Origin: Hyphomicrobiales bacterium
GTDB lineage: Bacteria > Pseudomonadota > Alphaproteobacteria > Rhizobiales > Rhizobiaceae
NCBI GenBank assembly: GCA_900469625.1
Contig: UBXV01000007.1
Location: 62,001 to 126,000 of the forward strand
Reading direction: 5' to 3'
DNA length: 64,000 nt
Shown here: one piece after another, positions 46,300 through 55,152 of the stretch
Layout of the letters: each line of letters starts with the position of its first letter
Numbering within the stretch: position 1 is the first letter of the stretch
Notes under the pieces: model-generated
The model's database searches: none
The model's input: only the letters and a program-made list of their open reading frames with translations
What the model was told of the DNA's origin: nothing
Program-made: the position numbers and the translations under genes

Positions 46300-47814
46300 T
46301 CAGCCAGCCCTTGCCCGGTCCTCGGCCTGTGCCGCGAGCATCTCACGCACCTTTTCGACCAGTTCGCCTGTTGGCACCGAGACCTGGGCCACCCGCGCCT
46401 CGCGCCAGGCGGCGTTGTCCTCGATCTCACCCGACAGGCGCTTGCCTTCGATCAGGTCCTTGATCTGCACCAGACCGGCGGCGCGCTCGTCGCCGCCCTG
46501 GATGATCGCCAGCGGCGCACCGCGACGGTCGGCATATTTCAGCTGGTCGCCGAAATTCTTCTTGTTGCCCTGGTACATCTCGGCACGAATGCCGGCATGG
46601 CGAAGCTGCTGCACGAAGCGCTGGTAGTGGCCCATGCTGTCGATGTCGCGGTCCATGACGCAGACGACGACGGGTGCGACGACCTCGGCCGAACCAAGCT
46701 TGCCAAGGTTCTTGAGCGCGGTCATCAGGCGCGAGACGCCGATCGAGAAACCGGTGGCCGGCACCGGCTGGCCCATGAAGCGCGAGACGAGACCGTCGTA
46801 ACGACCGCCGCCGCCGACCGAGCCGAAGACGACCTTTTCGCCCTTCTCGTTGGTGACGGCAAATTGCAGCTCGGCCTCGAAAACCGGACCAGTATAATAT
46901 TCCAGCCCACGCACGACCGAAGGGTCGATCTTGATGCGGTCGGCCTCGTAGCCGGCGCTGACGACCAGGCTGCGGATGGTGTTGAGTTCCTGGACGCCCT
47001 CGCCGCCCCTGGCAGTGCCCGAAACGAGCGCTGCGAGTGCGTCGGCACTTTCGGCGTAGTTCTCAATACCGACGAAGAACAGGACCTTGTCGATCTGCTC
47101 GCCGGTCAGGCCAGCACCCTTGGTGAAGTCGCCGCTTTCGTCCTTGCGGCCCTCGCCGAGCAGCAGGCGCACACCTTCCGGGCCGAACTTGTCGAGCTTG
47201 TCGATGGCACGCAGCACCGTCAGGCGATCATTCGCCTTGTCGTCGCCGCCAAGGCCGATCGCCTCCATGACGCCGTCGAGAACCTTGCGGTTGTTGACGC
47301 GGATCACGTAGTCGCCGCGCTTGATGCCGAGCGCTTCCATGGTGTCGGCCATCATCATGCACATTTCGGCATCCGCCTGGACGCCGGCGGCGCCGACCGT
47401 GTCGGCGTCGAACTGCATGAACTGGCGGAAGCGGCCCGGACCCGGCTTCTCGTTGCGGAACACGTAGCCGGCGCGATAGGTGCGGAAAGGCAGCTGGATC
47501 TCGTTGAAATTCTCCGCGACGTGACGGGCAAGCGGCGCCGTGAGGTCGTAGCGCAGCGACATCCACTGATCGTCGTCATCAGTCAGCGAAAACACGCCCT
47601 CATTCGGGCGGTCGCTGTCGGGCAGGAATTTCCCGAGCGCATCGGTATATTCGAACAGCGGCGTTTCGACCGGATCGAAACCATAACGCTCATAGACTTC
47701 GCGGATCTTGACGATCATCTCGTCGGTCGCGCGGATATCGCTGGCCGAACGATCGACAAAGCCGCGCGGCAGGCGCGCCTTGAGCTTCTGTGGTTTCTTT
47801 TGTTTCTCGGTCAT
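46300..47814 (-). CDS. hisS: Histidyl-tRNA synthetase
   Basis: The 504-residue class II synthetase charges tRNA-His. Motif 2 is in [21 protein letters not shown], the histidine-specific region is [11 protein letters not shown], and motif 3 is near G-F-S-I-G-V-S-R. The Lys/Arg-rich N-terminus and inserted segments give the longer length common in alphaproteobacteria. I use the ATG at 47814; an ATG three codons upstream sits too close to its GGA-type ribosome site. It heads hisS-hisZ-hisG, linking tRNA charging with control of histidine synthesis. Confidence 0.95.
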   Translation of the reverse strand: MTEKQKKPQKLKARLPRGFVDRSASDIRATDEMIVKIREVYERYGFDPVETPLFEYTDALGKFLPDSDRPNEGVFSLTDDDDQWMSLRYDLTAPLARHVAENFNEIQLPFRTYRAGYVFRNEKPGPGRFRQFMQFDADTVGAAGVQADAEMCMMMADTMEALGIKRGDYVIRVNNRKVLDGVMEAIGLGGDDKANDRLTVLRAIDKLDKFGPEGVRLLLGEGRKDESGDFTKGAGLTGEQIDKVLFFVGIENYAESADALAALVSGTARGGEGVQELNTIRSLVVSAGYEADRIKIDPSVVRGLEYYTGPVFEAELQFAVTNEKGEKVVFGSVGGGGRYDGLVSRFMGQPVPATGFSIGVSRLMTALKNLGKLGSAEVVAPVVVCVMDRDIDSMGHYQRFVQQLRHAGIRAEMYQGNKKNFGDQLKYADRRGAPLAIIQGGDERAAGLVQIKDLIEGKRLSGEIEDNAAWREARVAQVSVPTGELVEKVREMLAAQAEDRARAG

Positions 47815-47958
47815 GGGGAGCATTCCGGACTGTCAGCGGTTTCGGAGCTTTCCCTACCGGATCGAGGCATGGGCGGCAAGGGTTTGCGCGGTGCAAAGCG
47901 CCTTCTTGCCGGCACCGCCGGCTCGGGCCGCCTTTCATTGCCGTCCCGAACGGGATCT

Positions 47959-48606
47959 TCAGGCCGGTTGCGGCACTGGACGCGAAAGGCCCTGCCTCAG
48001 GCCCTCGACCACGCCACGGCAATGGCAGCCTTCGATGTGATCGTTGACGAGGCCCATCGCCTGCATGAAGGCGTAGATCGTCGTCGGGCCGACGAAGGTC
48101 CAGCCGCGCTTCTTCAGGTCCTTGGAAATCAGCGTCGAGGTCGGCGTCGTCGGATTGGCGGCGATAACCTCGTAGCTGACGAATGCCGGCCGCTCATTTG
48201 CGCCCGGCTCATGCGACCAGAAATAGGCGGCAAGCGAGCCGAATTCGGCTTTGAGCTCCTGGGCGCGCCTGGCGTTATTGATGGTCGAGACGATCTTGCC
48301 GCGATGGCGCACGATGCCGGTGTCGCCAAGGCAGCGCTCGATGTCGGCGTCACCGAAGGTCGCGACCTTGTCGAAGTCGAAGCCGGCGAAGGCGGCGCGA
48401 AAGGCCTCGCGCTTCCTGAGGATCGTCAGCCAGGACAGGCCGGATTGAAAGCCTTCCAGGCAGATCTTCTCAAACAGGCGCTGATCATTGACGACCGGCC
48501 GCCCCCATTCCTCATCGTGATAGCGCCTGTAGTCGTCGAGATTGCTCTGCCAGGCGCAGCGCCCGAGGCCGTCATCGCCGATCATTATGCCCTTGGTCGT
48601 CATCAT
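47959..48606 (-). CDS. tag: DNA-3-methyladenine glycosylase I (Tag)
   Basis: Tag excises 3-methyladenine from alkylated DNA. The 215-residue protein has the family signatures R-C-A-W near the start, Y-H-D-E-E-W-G-R-P, and the C-terminal H-x-x-x-C-H-C that with the first Cys and His binds structural zinc. A helix-hairpin-helix region lies in the middle. I start at the ATG at 48606 because GAGG precedes it at good spacing; an ATG at 48636 would add ten residues. It lies upstream of hisS on the same strand with a 144-base gap and is probably separately transcribed. Confidence 0.93.
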   Translation of the reverse strand: MMTTKGIMIGDDGLGRCAWQSNLDDYRRYHDEEWGRPVVNDQRLFEKICLEGFQSGLSWLTILRKREAFRAAFAGFDFDKVATFGDADIERCLGDTGIVRHRGKIVSTINNARRAQELKAEFGSLAAYFWSHEPGANERPAFVSYEVIAANPTTPTSTLISKDLKKRGWTFVGPTTIYAFMQAMGLVNDHIEGCHCRGVVEGLRQGLSRPVPQPA

Positions 48607-48855
48607 CAGCCTCGTTTCTTCCCGCTGTTCACGCATTTACCATTCACAAACCAGATTCCTAAAGCGACGGATAACCCTACCCAAAGCTTTATCGCCGCTT
48701 CGCGCCTTTGACAGGCCGCCGTTTACCATTCGGTGGCGCCGCGATGACACGATCGCCCCATTGCCAAGGCGCATTCCGTCCATTCCGGAGATCCGCTCTC
48801 CCGAGGGCCGCGCCCCTTTTTGATACGTTTCGGCGAAAGGTAGCGAGTCCGTCCG

Positions 48856-49629
48856 ATGTTGAAAAAATCCCTTCTTGTAGCCGCATCCATCCTCACGCTC
48901 GTCGCGGGCCAGGTGGAAGCTCAGGACCGATACCAGAACCGACCCCCGGTGATCGTCAGTCCTGACCTCACCGCCCCCTGGGTGATGCAGCTCGGCGGCC
49001 AGCCGCAGCAGGCGCGCCGGGTCATCTACCGCCAGCAGATTCCGGCAACCACCCGAAAACAGTACTATCAGGGACAGACCGTACAGCCGCAGGCAAAGCG
49101 CCGTGTCGGCACGCCCCTGCTCCAGCCGGTCAACGCCACCCGCGCCGCCCAGCGCCCGGTCAAATCGAAGTTCGATCCGCAATATCTGCCGCAGACCGTT
49201 GCCTATGACGGCAAGGAAAAGGCGGGCACGATCGTCATCGATACCAACAACCGCTTCCTCTACCTCGTCACCGGCAACGGCCAGGCCAGACGCTACGGCG
49301 TCGGCGTCGGCAAGCCGGGCTTCGAATGGGCCGGCGCCCACAAGGTCACGCGCAAGGCGGAATGGCCGAGCTGGACGCCGCCGAAGGAGATGATCTCGCG
49401 CGAGGCGGCCAAGGGCCACTACCTGCCGGCGCGGATGGACGGCGGCCCGGAAAATCCGCTCGGCGCGCGCGCCATGTATCTCGGCTCGACGCTCTACCGC
49501 ATCCACGGCACCAATGCGCCCTGGACCATCGGTTATGCCGTTTCCTCGGGCTGCATCCGCATGCGCAACGAGGACGTCGTCGACCTCTATGAACGGGTGA
49601 ACGTCGGCACGAAGGTTATCGTCATATAA
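48856..49629 (+). CDS. L,D-transpeptidase (YkuD family)
   Basis: The 257-residue exported protein has a signal peptide (M-L-K-K-S, a hydrophobic core, cleavage near V-E-A|Q at 22) and a C-terminal YkuD domain (about 120-257). Catalytic C233 is in S-S-G-C-I-R-M, with H217 in I-H-G-T-N-A-P-W-T-I-G. L,D-transpeptidases form 3-3 peptidoglycan cross-links or attach proteins to peptidoglycan in the periplasm. The N-terminal half is Gln/Arg/Pro-rich and poorly conserved. It is followed by a paralogue on the same strand after 191 bases. Divergent from tag. Confidence 0.92.
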   Translation: MLKKSLLVAASILTLVAGQVEAQDRYQNRPPVIVSPDLTAPWVMQLGGQPQQARRVIYRQQIPATTRKQYYQGQTVQPQAKRRVGTPLLQPVNATRAAQRPVKSKFDPQYLPQTVAYDGKEKAGTIVIDTNNRFLYLVTGNGQARRYGVGVGKPGFEWAGAHKVTRKAEWPSWTPPKEMISREAAKGHYLPARMDGGPENPLGARAMYLGSTLYRIHGTNAPWTIGYAVSSGCIRMRNEDVVDLYERVNVGTKVIVI

Positions 49630-49820
49630 TTGACGTCGACGATAGAATATTTCCCTCTTTCCGCGCGTCTTGCCGTTGTCTGTTCGTGATCTTCAGGCAA
49701 CAGGCGGGCCCTAAGATACAAGACCTGTGATCACGTTTGATCTATCGGATGTATCGCGGGGTTGAACTTCGGGCCGATTTGCATAGCCTTGATGTAACGA
49801 GGGCTGAGAGGGAATCATAT

Positions 49821-50516
49821 ATGAAACGTCATGCCAGCAGAATGGTCGCGATTGCCGTCGCGACCAGCACTATTCTTGTCGCCGCCACTGCGCAGGCCTT
49901 CACGCCCGCACCCACATCCGGCACCACGCCAAAAACCAGCGATGTCGTGCTTGTCGCGACGCAGAAGAAGCCGCCGAAGCAATTCTGGCGCACCAAGGTC
50001 CGCTTCAGCACCGACGAAGCCCCCGGCACGATCATCGTCGATACCAACAACAAGTTTCTCTACTATATCGACGGCCCGAACCGCGCGACCCGCTATGGCA
50101 TCGGCGTCGGCCGGGAAGGCTTTGGCTGGTCGGGTGTCGTGAAGGTGGGACGCAAGGCGGAATGGCCGACCTGGACACCGCCGAAGGAAATGCGCGTGCG
50201 CGAAGCGGCCAAGGGTCGTATCCTGCCCGTGACACAGGAAGGCGGCATCGACAACCCGCTCGGCGCGCGCGCCATGTATCTCTACAAGGGCGGCCGCGAC
50301 ACCATCTTCCGCATCCACGGCACCAACCAGCCCTGGACGATCGGCCAGAACATGTCTTCCGGTTGCATCCGCATGATGAACGACGACGTCGAACACCTCT
50401 ATGATCGCGCCGATGTCGGCACCAAGGTCATCGTCATCGGCCCCGGCAGCAAAACCGGCGACACCTACTTCAACGATCGCGGCGTCGACATCTTCCGCCA
50501 GATCTTCGGCGGCTGA
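49821..50516 (+). CDS. L,D-transpeptidase (YkuD family), second tandem paralogue
   Basis: The 231-residue protein has a signal peptide (M-K-R-H-A-S-R-M, hydrophobic core, cleavage near A-Q-A|F) and a YkuD domain. Active-site C182 lies in S-S-G-C-I-R-M, after I-H-G-T-N-Q-P-W-T-I-G. Its catalytic domain is closely similar to the preceding gene (both have R-K-A-E-W-P, T-P-P-K-E-M, R-E-A-A-K-G and N-P-L-G-A-R-A-M-Y-L), while the N-terminal part and the C-terminal extension (V-D-I-F-R-Q-I-F-G-G) differ. The ATG at 49821 follows GAGAGGG; an upstream in-frame ATG at 49737 lacks signal-peptide context. It likely arose by tandem duplication. Confidence 0.92.
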   Translation: MKRHASRMVAIAVATSTILVAATAQAFTPAPTSGTTPKTSDVVLVATQKKPPKQFWRTKVRFSTDEAPGTIIVDTNNKFLYYIDGPNRATRYGIGVGREGFGWSGVVKVGRKAEWPTWTPPKEMRVREAAKGRILPVTQEGGIDNPLGARAMYLYKGGRDTIFRIHGTNQPWTIGQNMSSGCIRMMNDDVEHLYDRADVGTKVIVIGPGSKTGDTYFNDRGVDIFRQIFGG

Positions 50517-50535
50517 TCCACGCGCCAGAAACATC

Positions 50536-50563
50536 AATGCCGGCGCATCGCGCCGGCATTTTT
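50536..50563. terminator. Bidirectional intrinsic terminator
   Basis: An 11-base-pair stem (AATGCCGGCGC / GCGCCGGCATT region) with ATC loop is followed by TTTTCGTT on the + strand. It lies between the second L,D-transpeptidase stop (50516) and the convergent glcF stop (50568) and probably serves both. Confidence 0.85.
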
Positions 50564-50567
50564 CGTT

Positions 50568-51863
50568 CTACAATCCGGCCGGCTTCGCGCCGCCATAGGC
50601 CCAGTCGAGCAGTTCGACCGTGTGGACGATCGGTATCGTCGTGCCGGTGGCGATCTGGGTGATGCAGCCGATATTGCCGGTCGCGATCACGTCGGGCTTC
50701 GTGGCTGCCAGGTTCTTGACCTTGCGGGCTTTCAGCTTCTCCGAGATCTCCGGCTGCAGGATGTTATAGGTGCCCGCCGAGCCGCAACAGAGATGGCCTT
50801 CGGCCGGATCGCGCACCACGAACCCCGCCTGCTTCAGCAACTGCTTCGGCGCCATGGTAATCTTCTGGCCATGCTGCATCGAGCAGGCGGAATGATAGGT
50901 GACGGTCATGCCGCGCGGGTCCTGCGCCGGCAGATCAAGCGTCGACAGATACTCGGTCACGTCCTTCGCCATGGCCGAAACCCGTGCGGCCTTGTCCGCA
51001 TAGGCGGGATCGAGCCGCAGCATATGGCCGTAATCCTTGATCGTCGTGCCGCAGCCGGATGCGGTAATGATGATGGCATCGAGACCACCCTCGTCCGCGA
51101 CCTTCAGCCAGGCATCGACGTTGCGCCGCGCAGCGGCGAGCGCCTGGTTTTCCCGCCCCATGTGATGCACCAGCGCGCCACAGCAGCCCTCGCCTGGAGA
51201 GACGACCACCTCGATGCCGAGGCGGGTCAGGAGCCGGATCGTCGCCTCGTTGATCCCCGGCTTCAGCACCGGCTGGGCGCAGCCGTTCAGAAGTGCGACG
51301 CGACCGACGCGCTTGCCACTGGCGGCATGCGTACCAGGCATCGCGTTTGCCGAAGGCTCCGGCACCGTCTTTGGCGCCAGATCGAGCATCACGCCGAAGG
51401 TCTTGAGCGCCGCCACCCGTTTGAGGACATTGGCGAAGGGCCGCCCGAAGGCAGCGGCCTTCAATGCGAAGCGAAAGCGCGAGGGGTAAGGCAGGATCTG
51501 CGCCAGCACCGTTCGCACCAGTCTGTCCTTCAACGGCCGCTTGTAGGTCTTCTCGATATGAACGCGGGCATGGTCGACCAGATGCATATAGTCGACGCCG
51601 GACGGACAGGTCGTCGTGCAGGCAAGACAGGACAGGCAGCGATCGATATGGGTCACCGTTTCCGTGTCGGCGGCCCGGCCGTTCTCCAGCATGTCCTTGA
51701 TGAGATAGATGCGGCCGCGAGGGCTGTCGAGCTCGTCGCCAAGCGTCACATAGGTGGGACAGGTGGCGGTGCAAAAACCGCAATGCACGCATTTCCGCAG
51801 GATGGCCTCGGATTCGGCCACGTGCGGATCGGCAAGCTGCGCGGGCGTAAAATTGGTCTGCAA
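50568..51863 (-). CDS. glcF: Glycolate oxidase iron-sulfur subunit GlcF
   Basis: GlcF carries electrons from glycolate oxidation to the membrane quinone pool. The 431-residue protein has two 4Fe-4S motifs, C25-V-H-C-G-F-C-T-A-T-C35-P and C76-L-S-C-L-A-C-T-T-T-C86-P. Two CCG-type cysteine domains follow (G-E-G-C-C-G-A-L-V-H-H-M-G and H-L-C-C-G-S-A-G-T-Y-N). It is the distal gene of the leftward glcD-glcE-DUF4870-glcF set, separated from DUF4870 by 127 bases. Confidence 0.95.
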   Translation of the reverse strand: MQTNFTPAQLADPHVAESEAILRKCVHCGFCTATCPTYVTLGDELDSPRGRIYLIKDMLENGRAADTETVTHIDRCLSCLACTTTCPSGVDYMHLVDHARVHIEKTYKRPLKDRLVRTVLAQILPYPSRFRFALKAAAFGRPFANVLKRVAALKTFGVMLDLAPKTVPEPSANAMPGTHAASGKRVGRVALLNGCAQPVLKPGINEATIRLLTRLGIEVVVSPGEGCCGALVHHMGRENQALAAARRNVDAWLKVADEGGLDAIIITASGCGTTIKDYGHMLRLDPAYADKAARVSAMAKDVTEYLSTLDLPAQDPRGMTVTYHSACSMQHGQKITMAPKQLLKQAGFVVRDPAEGHLCCGSAGTYNILQPEISEKLKARKVKNLAATKPDVIATGNIGCITQIATGTTIPIVHTVELLDWAYGGAKPAGL

Positions 51864-51990
51864 ACGCTTACTCCAGTATCGGGGCCCTGCCCCTCTGCGC
51901 GTCGCGATCCCCGGAGATCGCTTGCGGCTTCAAGCTCTTTTATTCGCGTGGCATTCTCGCAAGACGGCTTCGGCTCTGCGCTGCGCCCGC

Positions 51991-52371
51991 TCAGACCATC
52001 CAGCTTTGCGGGTTGCTGATCGGCTCCTCCAGGGCGGCCCGCTGCAAGCCGACGACACAGCGCACGACGATCCACACGGCGGTGGCGATGAACCCAAGGA
52101 AACCGATCAGCACCACCATCAAGAAGGCCGAGATGATGCTGAACAGGACGGCAATCCAGAACGTGCGGATCGCCCAAGTGTAATGCGTCTGGACCCAGGG
52201 CGCACCCTTCCCGCGGTTGAGATAGGCGAGCACAACGCCGATAATTGCGGTGATCCCGACCGCGAAAGCGACGAGATAGAGCACATAGATGACCTGGACG
52301 TTGATCTTGCCCGGCTCGAGCCAGCGATCGGTCTCCCTGCGGCGCGGAGACTGCGAACCATTGTCATTCAT
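51991..52371 (-). CDS. DUF4870-family small membrane protein inside the glc cluster
   Basis: The 126-residue protein has a hydrophilic N-terminus (1-22) and three hydrophobic segments (about 27-50, 67-85, 87-108), with H-Y-T-W-A-I-R-T-F-W-I between. This matches the DUF4870/Tic20-like pattern of small bacterial inner-membrane proteins. It sits between glcE and glcF on the same strand, 27 bases after glcE, so it is probably cotranscribed. Whether it helps anchor the glycolate oxidase complex is unknown; related proteins occur in many unrelated contexts. Confidence 0.82.
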   Translation of the reverse strand: MNDNGSQSPRRRETDRWLEPGKINVQVIYVLYLVAFAVGITAIIGVVLAYLNRGKGAPWVQTHYTWAIRTFWIAVLFSIISAFLMVVLIGFLGFIATAVWIVVRCVVGLQRAALEEPISNPQSWMV

Positions 52372-52398
52372 CGGCGCCCCCCTCGTTCGTCAGATTGC

Positions 52399-53610
52399 TT
52401 AGGAAACGGCCTGCATCCGGCCGGGATTGAAGATACGCTGTGGATCGAATTTCGCCCGCACCCGCTCGCTCAGGAGTGCCACCGGCTGAGGCTGCGGCTC
52501 GAATGACGGAATCGCCGCCCGCAAGCCGTCATTTGCCCGAACCAAGGTGGCATGGCCACCGCCAAGCGCCTTGATGTAGCGACGCAACAGCGGCGCCTCT
52601 GGATCTGCCTCCATGCGCAACCACACAAGCCCGCCCTGCCAGTCGTAGAAGGCATCGACCCCCGTCTGCAGCCGCAGGGCCGCAACGAGCTGGTGACCGG
52701 CCGATGGCGCGACCGAGACACGCCAGAGCGGCCGCTCGGTGCCGTCGGCATAGGGTTTGACGTCACGGATCTCCGACCAGAGTGTGGCCGTCGGTTCCGC
52801 GTCGAGCCGGGTGACCGCGCCAAATCTGTCGAGCGCTTTTACCAGTTTTTCAGCGCGGATCGAGACCGACGCCGGCAAGCCCTCGAGCCGAAGGACGGTT
52901 GCCGCACCATCCGGCAAACTGCCGCCGATGAACCGGCCGCGCACGCTTTCGGCCAGATGTGCCGCGCCCGAGACCTCGACCGTCTGCGCCATGGCTTCCG
53001 CCATCACGGCGGCAGCCTCCGCATCGTTCAAGCCTGATACGACGACCGTTTCTGCGGTGGGCGGCGTCGGCAGCACGCGGAACGTCACTTCGGTCAGGAT
53101 GCCGAGCGTGCCGTGCGAGCCGGCGAGCAGCTTGACGAGATCGAGGCCGGTGACGTTCTTCATCACGCGGCCGCCGGCCTTGATCGCATCGCCACTGCCA
53201 TTGACGAAGCGGATGCCGAGCAGACTGTCGCGGGCGGCACCGGCGATCAGGCGTCGCGGACCCGAGACGTTGGCTGCAAACACGCCGCCGATCGTCGGCT
53301 CGCCTGTCGTCGCAAAGATCGGGCGATGATCCATCGGCTCGAAGGACAGCATCTGGCGGTTTTCGGCCAGTGCCGCCTCGATTTCGCAAAGCGGCGTGCC
53401 GGCAAGCGCGCTGACCGTCATTTCCGCCGGATTGTAGCTGACGATGCCGGAGAGGCGACGGGTCGACAGCACCCGGTCGGCGCGCACGGGATTGCCGAGA
53501 CCGGAGCGCGTGCCGCCGCCGATCACGGCAAGCGACGCCCTGTCCGCGGCCATAGCGCGAACGACCGTCGCAATCCCCTCTTCGCTGGCGGGTTCGAAAT
53601 GCACGATCAT
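52399..53610 (-). CDS. glcE: Glycolate oxidase FAD-binding subunit GlcE
   Basis: GlcE is the second flavoprotein subunit of glycolate oxidase. The 403-residue protein has a PCMH-type FAD domain, recognised by V-I-G-G-G-T-R-S-G-L-G-N-P, T-I-G-G-V-F-A-A-N-V-S-G-P-R-R and K-N-V-T-G-L-D-L-V-K-L-L-A-G-S-H-G-T-L-G-I-L-T-E-V, and a GlcE-type C-terminus ending F-N-P-G-R-M. The ATG at 53610 overlaps the glcD stop (ATGA), indicating translational coupling. Confidence 0.95.
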   Translation of the reverse strand: MIVHFEPASEEGIATVVRAMAADRASLAVIGGGTRSGLGNPVRADRVLSTRRLSGIVSYNPAEMTVSALAGTPLCEIEAALAENRQMLSFEPMDHRPIFATTGEPTIGGVFAANVSGPRRLIAGAARDSLLGIRFVNGSGDAIKAGGRVMKNVTGLDLVKLLAGSHGTLGILTEVTFRVLPTPPTAETVVVSGLNDAEAAAVMAEAMAQTVEVSGAAHLAESVRGRFIGGSLPDGAATVLRLEGLPASVSIRAEKLVKALDRFGAVTRLDAEPTATLWSEIRDVKPYADGTERPLWRVSVAPSAGHQLVAALRLQTGVDAFYDWQGGLVWLRMEADPEAPLLRRYIKALGGGHATLVRANDGLRAAIPSFEPQPQPVALLSERVRAKFDPQRIFNPGRMQAVS

Positions 53611-55046
53611 GCGGCTGGGCGTCCTTCGAGCGGAAAGACCTTGGACGGGTTCAGGATCCATAACGGATCGAAGGCGGCGCGCGCCGCCATCTGCTGATTG
53701 AGATCGGTCTGGGTGAACTGATGCAGCATGAGGTCCCGCTTCTCGATGCCGACGCCGTGTTCGCCGGTGAGGCAGCCGCCGGCATCGACGCAGAGCTTGA
53801 GGATGTCGTTGCCCGCACTTTCGGCGCGCGCTGCATCTTCGGGGTCGTTGATATTGTAGAGGATCAACGGGTGCATGTTGCCGTCGCCGGCATGGAAGAC
53901 ATTGGCGACGCGCAGGCCATAGGACGCGACGATCTCCCCGGTGCGGCGCAGGACGTGCGACAGCTGGCTGAGCGGCACCGTGCCGTCCATGCAGATATAG
54001 TCGGCGATCCGCCCGGTGGCGCCGAAGGCGGATTTTCGCCCCTTCCAGATCAGCGCCGCTTCAAGCGCCGACTGGCATTCCTTGATGGTGGTCACGCCAT
54101 GGCGACGGGCAACGTCGATGATGCCCGCCAGCATCGCGTCCATTTCAGCCTCCGAGCCCTCCACCTCGACGATTAACAGGGCTTCGACATCGAGCGGATA
54201 GCCGGCATGGGCGAAGGCCTCGCAGATCTCGATCGCCGGCTTGTCCATGAATTCCATGGCGACCGGAATGATGCCCGAGCCGATGATATCGGCGACGCAG
54301 GCACCGGCGGCTTCCGACGAGGCGAAACCGAATAGAACCGGACGCGCGCCTTCGGCTTTGGCGATCAGCCGCACGGTTGCTTCCGTCACGATGCCGAGTT
54401 GACCTTCCGAGCCGCAGACGAGCCCGAGCAGGTCATAGCCTGCCGCATCGAGCGCCTTGCCGCCGAGGTCGATGATCGTGCCGTCGAACAGCACCATCTT
54501 CACACCGAGCAGATTGTTGGTGGTGACACCGTATTTCAGGCAATGGGCACCGCCGGAGTTCATGCCGATATTGCCGCCGATGGTGCAGGCGAGCTGCGAA
54601 CTCGGATCGGGGGCGTAGAAGAAGCCGTCGGCGGAAACGGCTTCGGAAATGTTGAGATTGGTCACGCCGGCCTGGACGGTCGCCGTGCGGTTGAAAAAGT
54701 CGACATCGAGGATGCGCGACATCTTCGACAACCCGATCACGACGGCGTCTTCCTGCGGGATGGCGCCGCCCGAAAGTGACGTGCCCGCGCCGCGCGGCAC
54801 GACGGGAATGTCGTAGCGGCTGCAATATTTGAGCACGGCTGCGACCTGTTCGGTCGTCTCGGGCAAGGCGACCAGCAGCGGCATGCGACGATAGGCGATG
54901 AAGGCATCGGTCTCGAACGGCTTCAAGCCGCGCTCGTCGCTGATGAGGCAGCCGGACGGCAAGAGGTCAGCCAGGTCCGCGGCGATGTCGCGCCGGCGGG
55001 CCATGACGGCGGGCCGTGGCTGCAGAAAGCCGATCGTTTCCGCCAT
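53607..55046 (-). CDS. glcD: Glycolate oxidase FAD-binding subunit GlcD
   Basis: GlcD oxidises glycolate to glyoxylate. The 479-residue flavoprotein has the PCMH FAD-binding segments V-V-P-R-G-A-G-T-S-L-S-G-G, T-I-G-G-N-I-G-M-N-S-G-G-A-H-C-L-K-Y-G and G-S-E-G-Q-L-G-I-V-T-E, the H-x-G-D-G-N-x-H-P motif of the active-site region, and C-L-T-G-E-H-G-V-G-I-E-K. The ATG at 55046 has an excellent GGAGG site. It heads the operon and is divergent from a LysR gene. The D-lactate dehydrogenase family is close, but adjacent glcE and glcF support the glycolate role. Confidence 0.96.
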   Translation of the reverse strand: MAETIGFLQPRPAVMARRRDIAADLADLLPSGCLISDERGLKPFETDAFIAYRRMPLLVALPETTEQVAAVLKYCSRYDIPVVPRGAGTSLSGGAIPQEDAVVIGLSKMSRILDVDFFNRTATVQAGVTNLNISEAVSADGFFYAPDPSSQLACTIGGNIGMNSGGAHCLKYGVTTNNLLGVKMVLFDGTIIDLGGKALDAAGYDLLGLVCGSEGQLGIVTEATVRLIAKAEGARPVLFGFASSEAAGACVADIIGSGIIPVAMEFMDKPAIEICEAFAHAGYPLDVEALLIVEVEGSEAEMDAMLAGIIDVARRHGVTTIKECQSALEAALIWKGRKSAFGATGRIADYICMDGTVPLSQLSHVLRRTGEIVASYGLRVANVFHAGDGNMHPLILYNINDPEDAARAESAGNDILKLCVDAGGCLTGEHGVGIEKRDLMLHQFTQTDLNQQMAARAAFDPLWILNPSKVFPLEGRPAA

Positions 55047-55122
55047 CAAATCCTCCGCCCTGAAGTCAATTGGTTCATTTTCTTTACCACTAGGACTGCG
55101 CCCCCGCAAATGCTATTGAGCT

Positions 55123-55137
55123 TTTCCATTTCGGAAA
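55123..55137. promoter_or_regulatory. Inverted repeat, candidate LysR operator between glcD and lysR
   Basis: TTTCC-ATTTC-GGAAA is a perfect 5-base inverted repeat with the T-N11-A layout typical of LysR sites. It lies 16 bases before the LysR start and 77 bases before glcD, in the divergent intergenic region. Confidence 0.4.
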
Positions 55138-55152
55138 CAATGGCAACGATTG

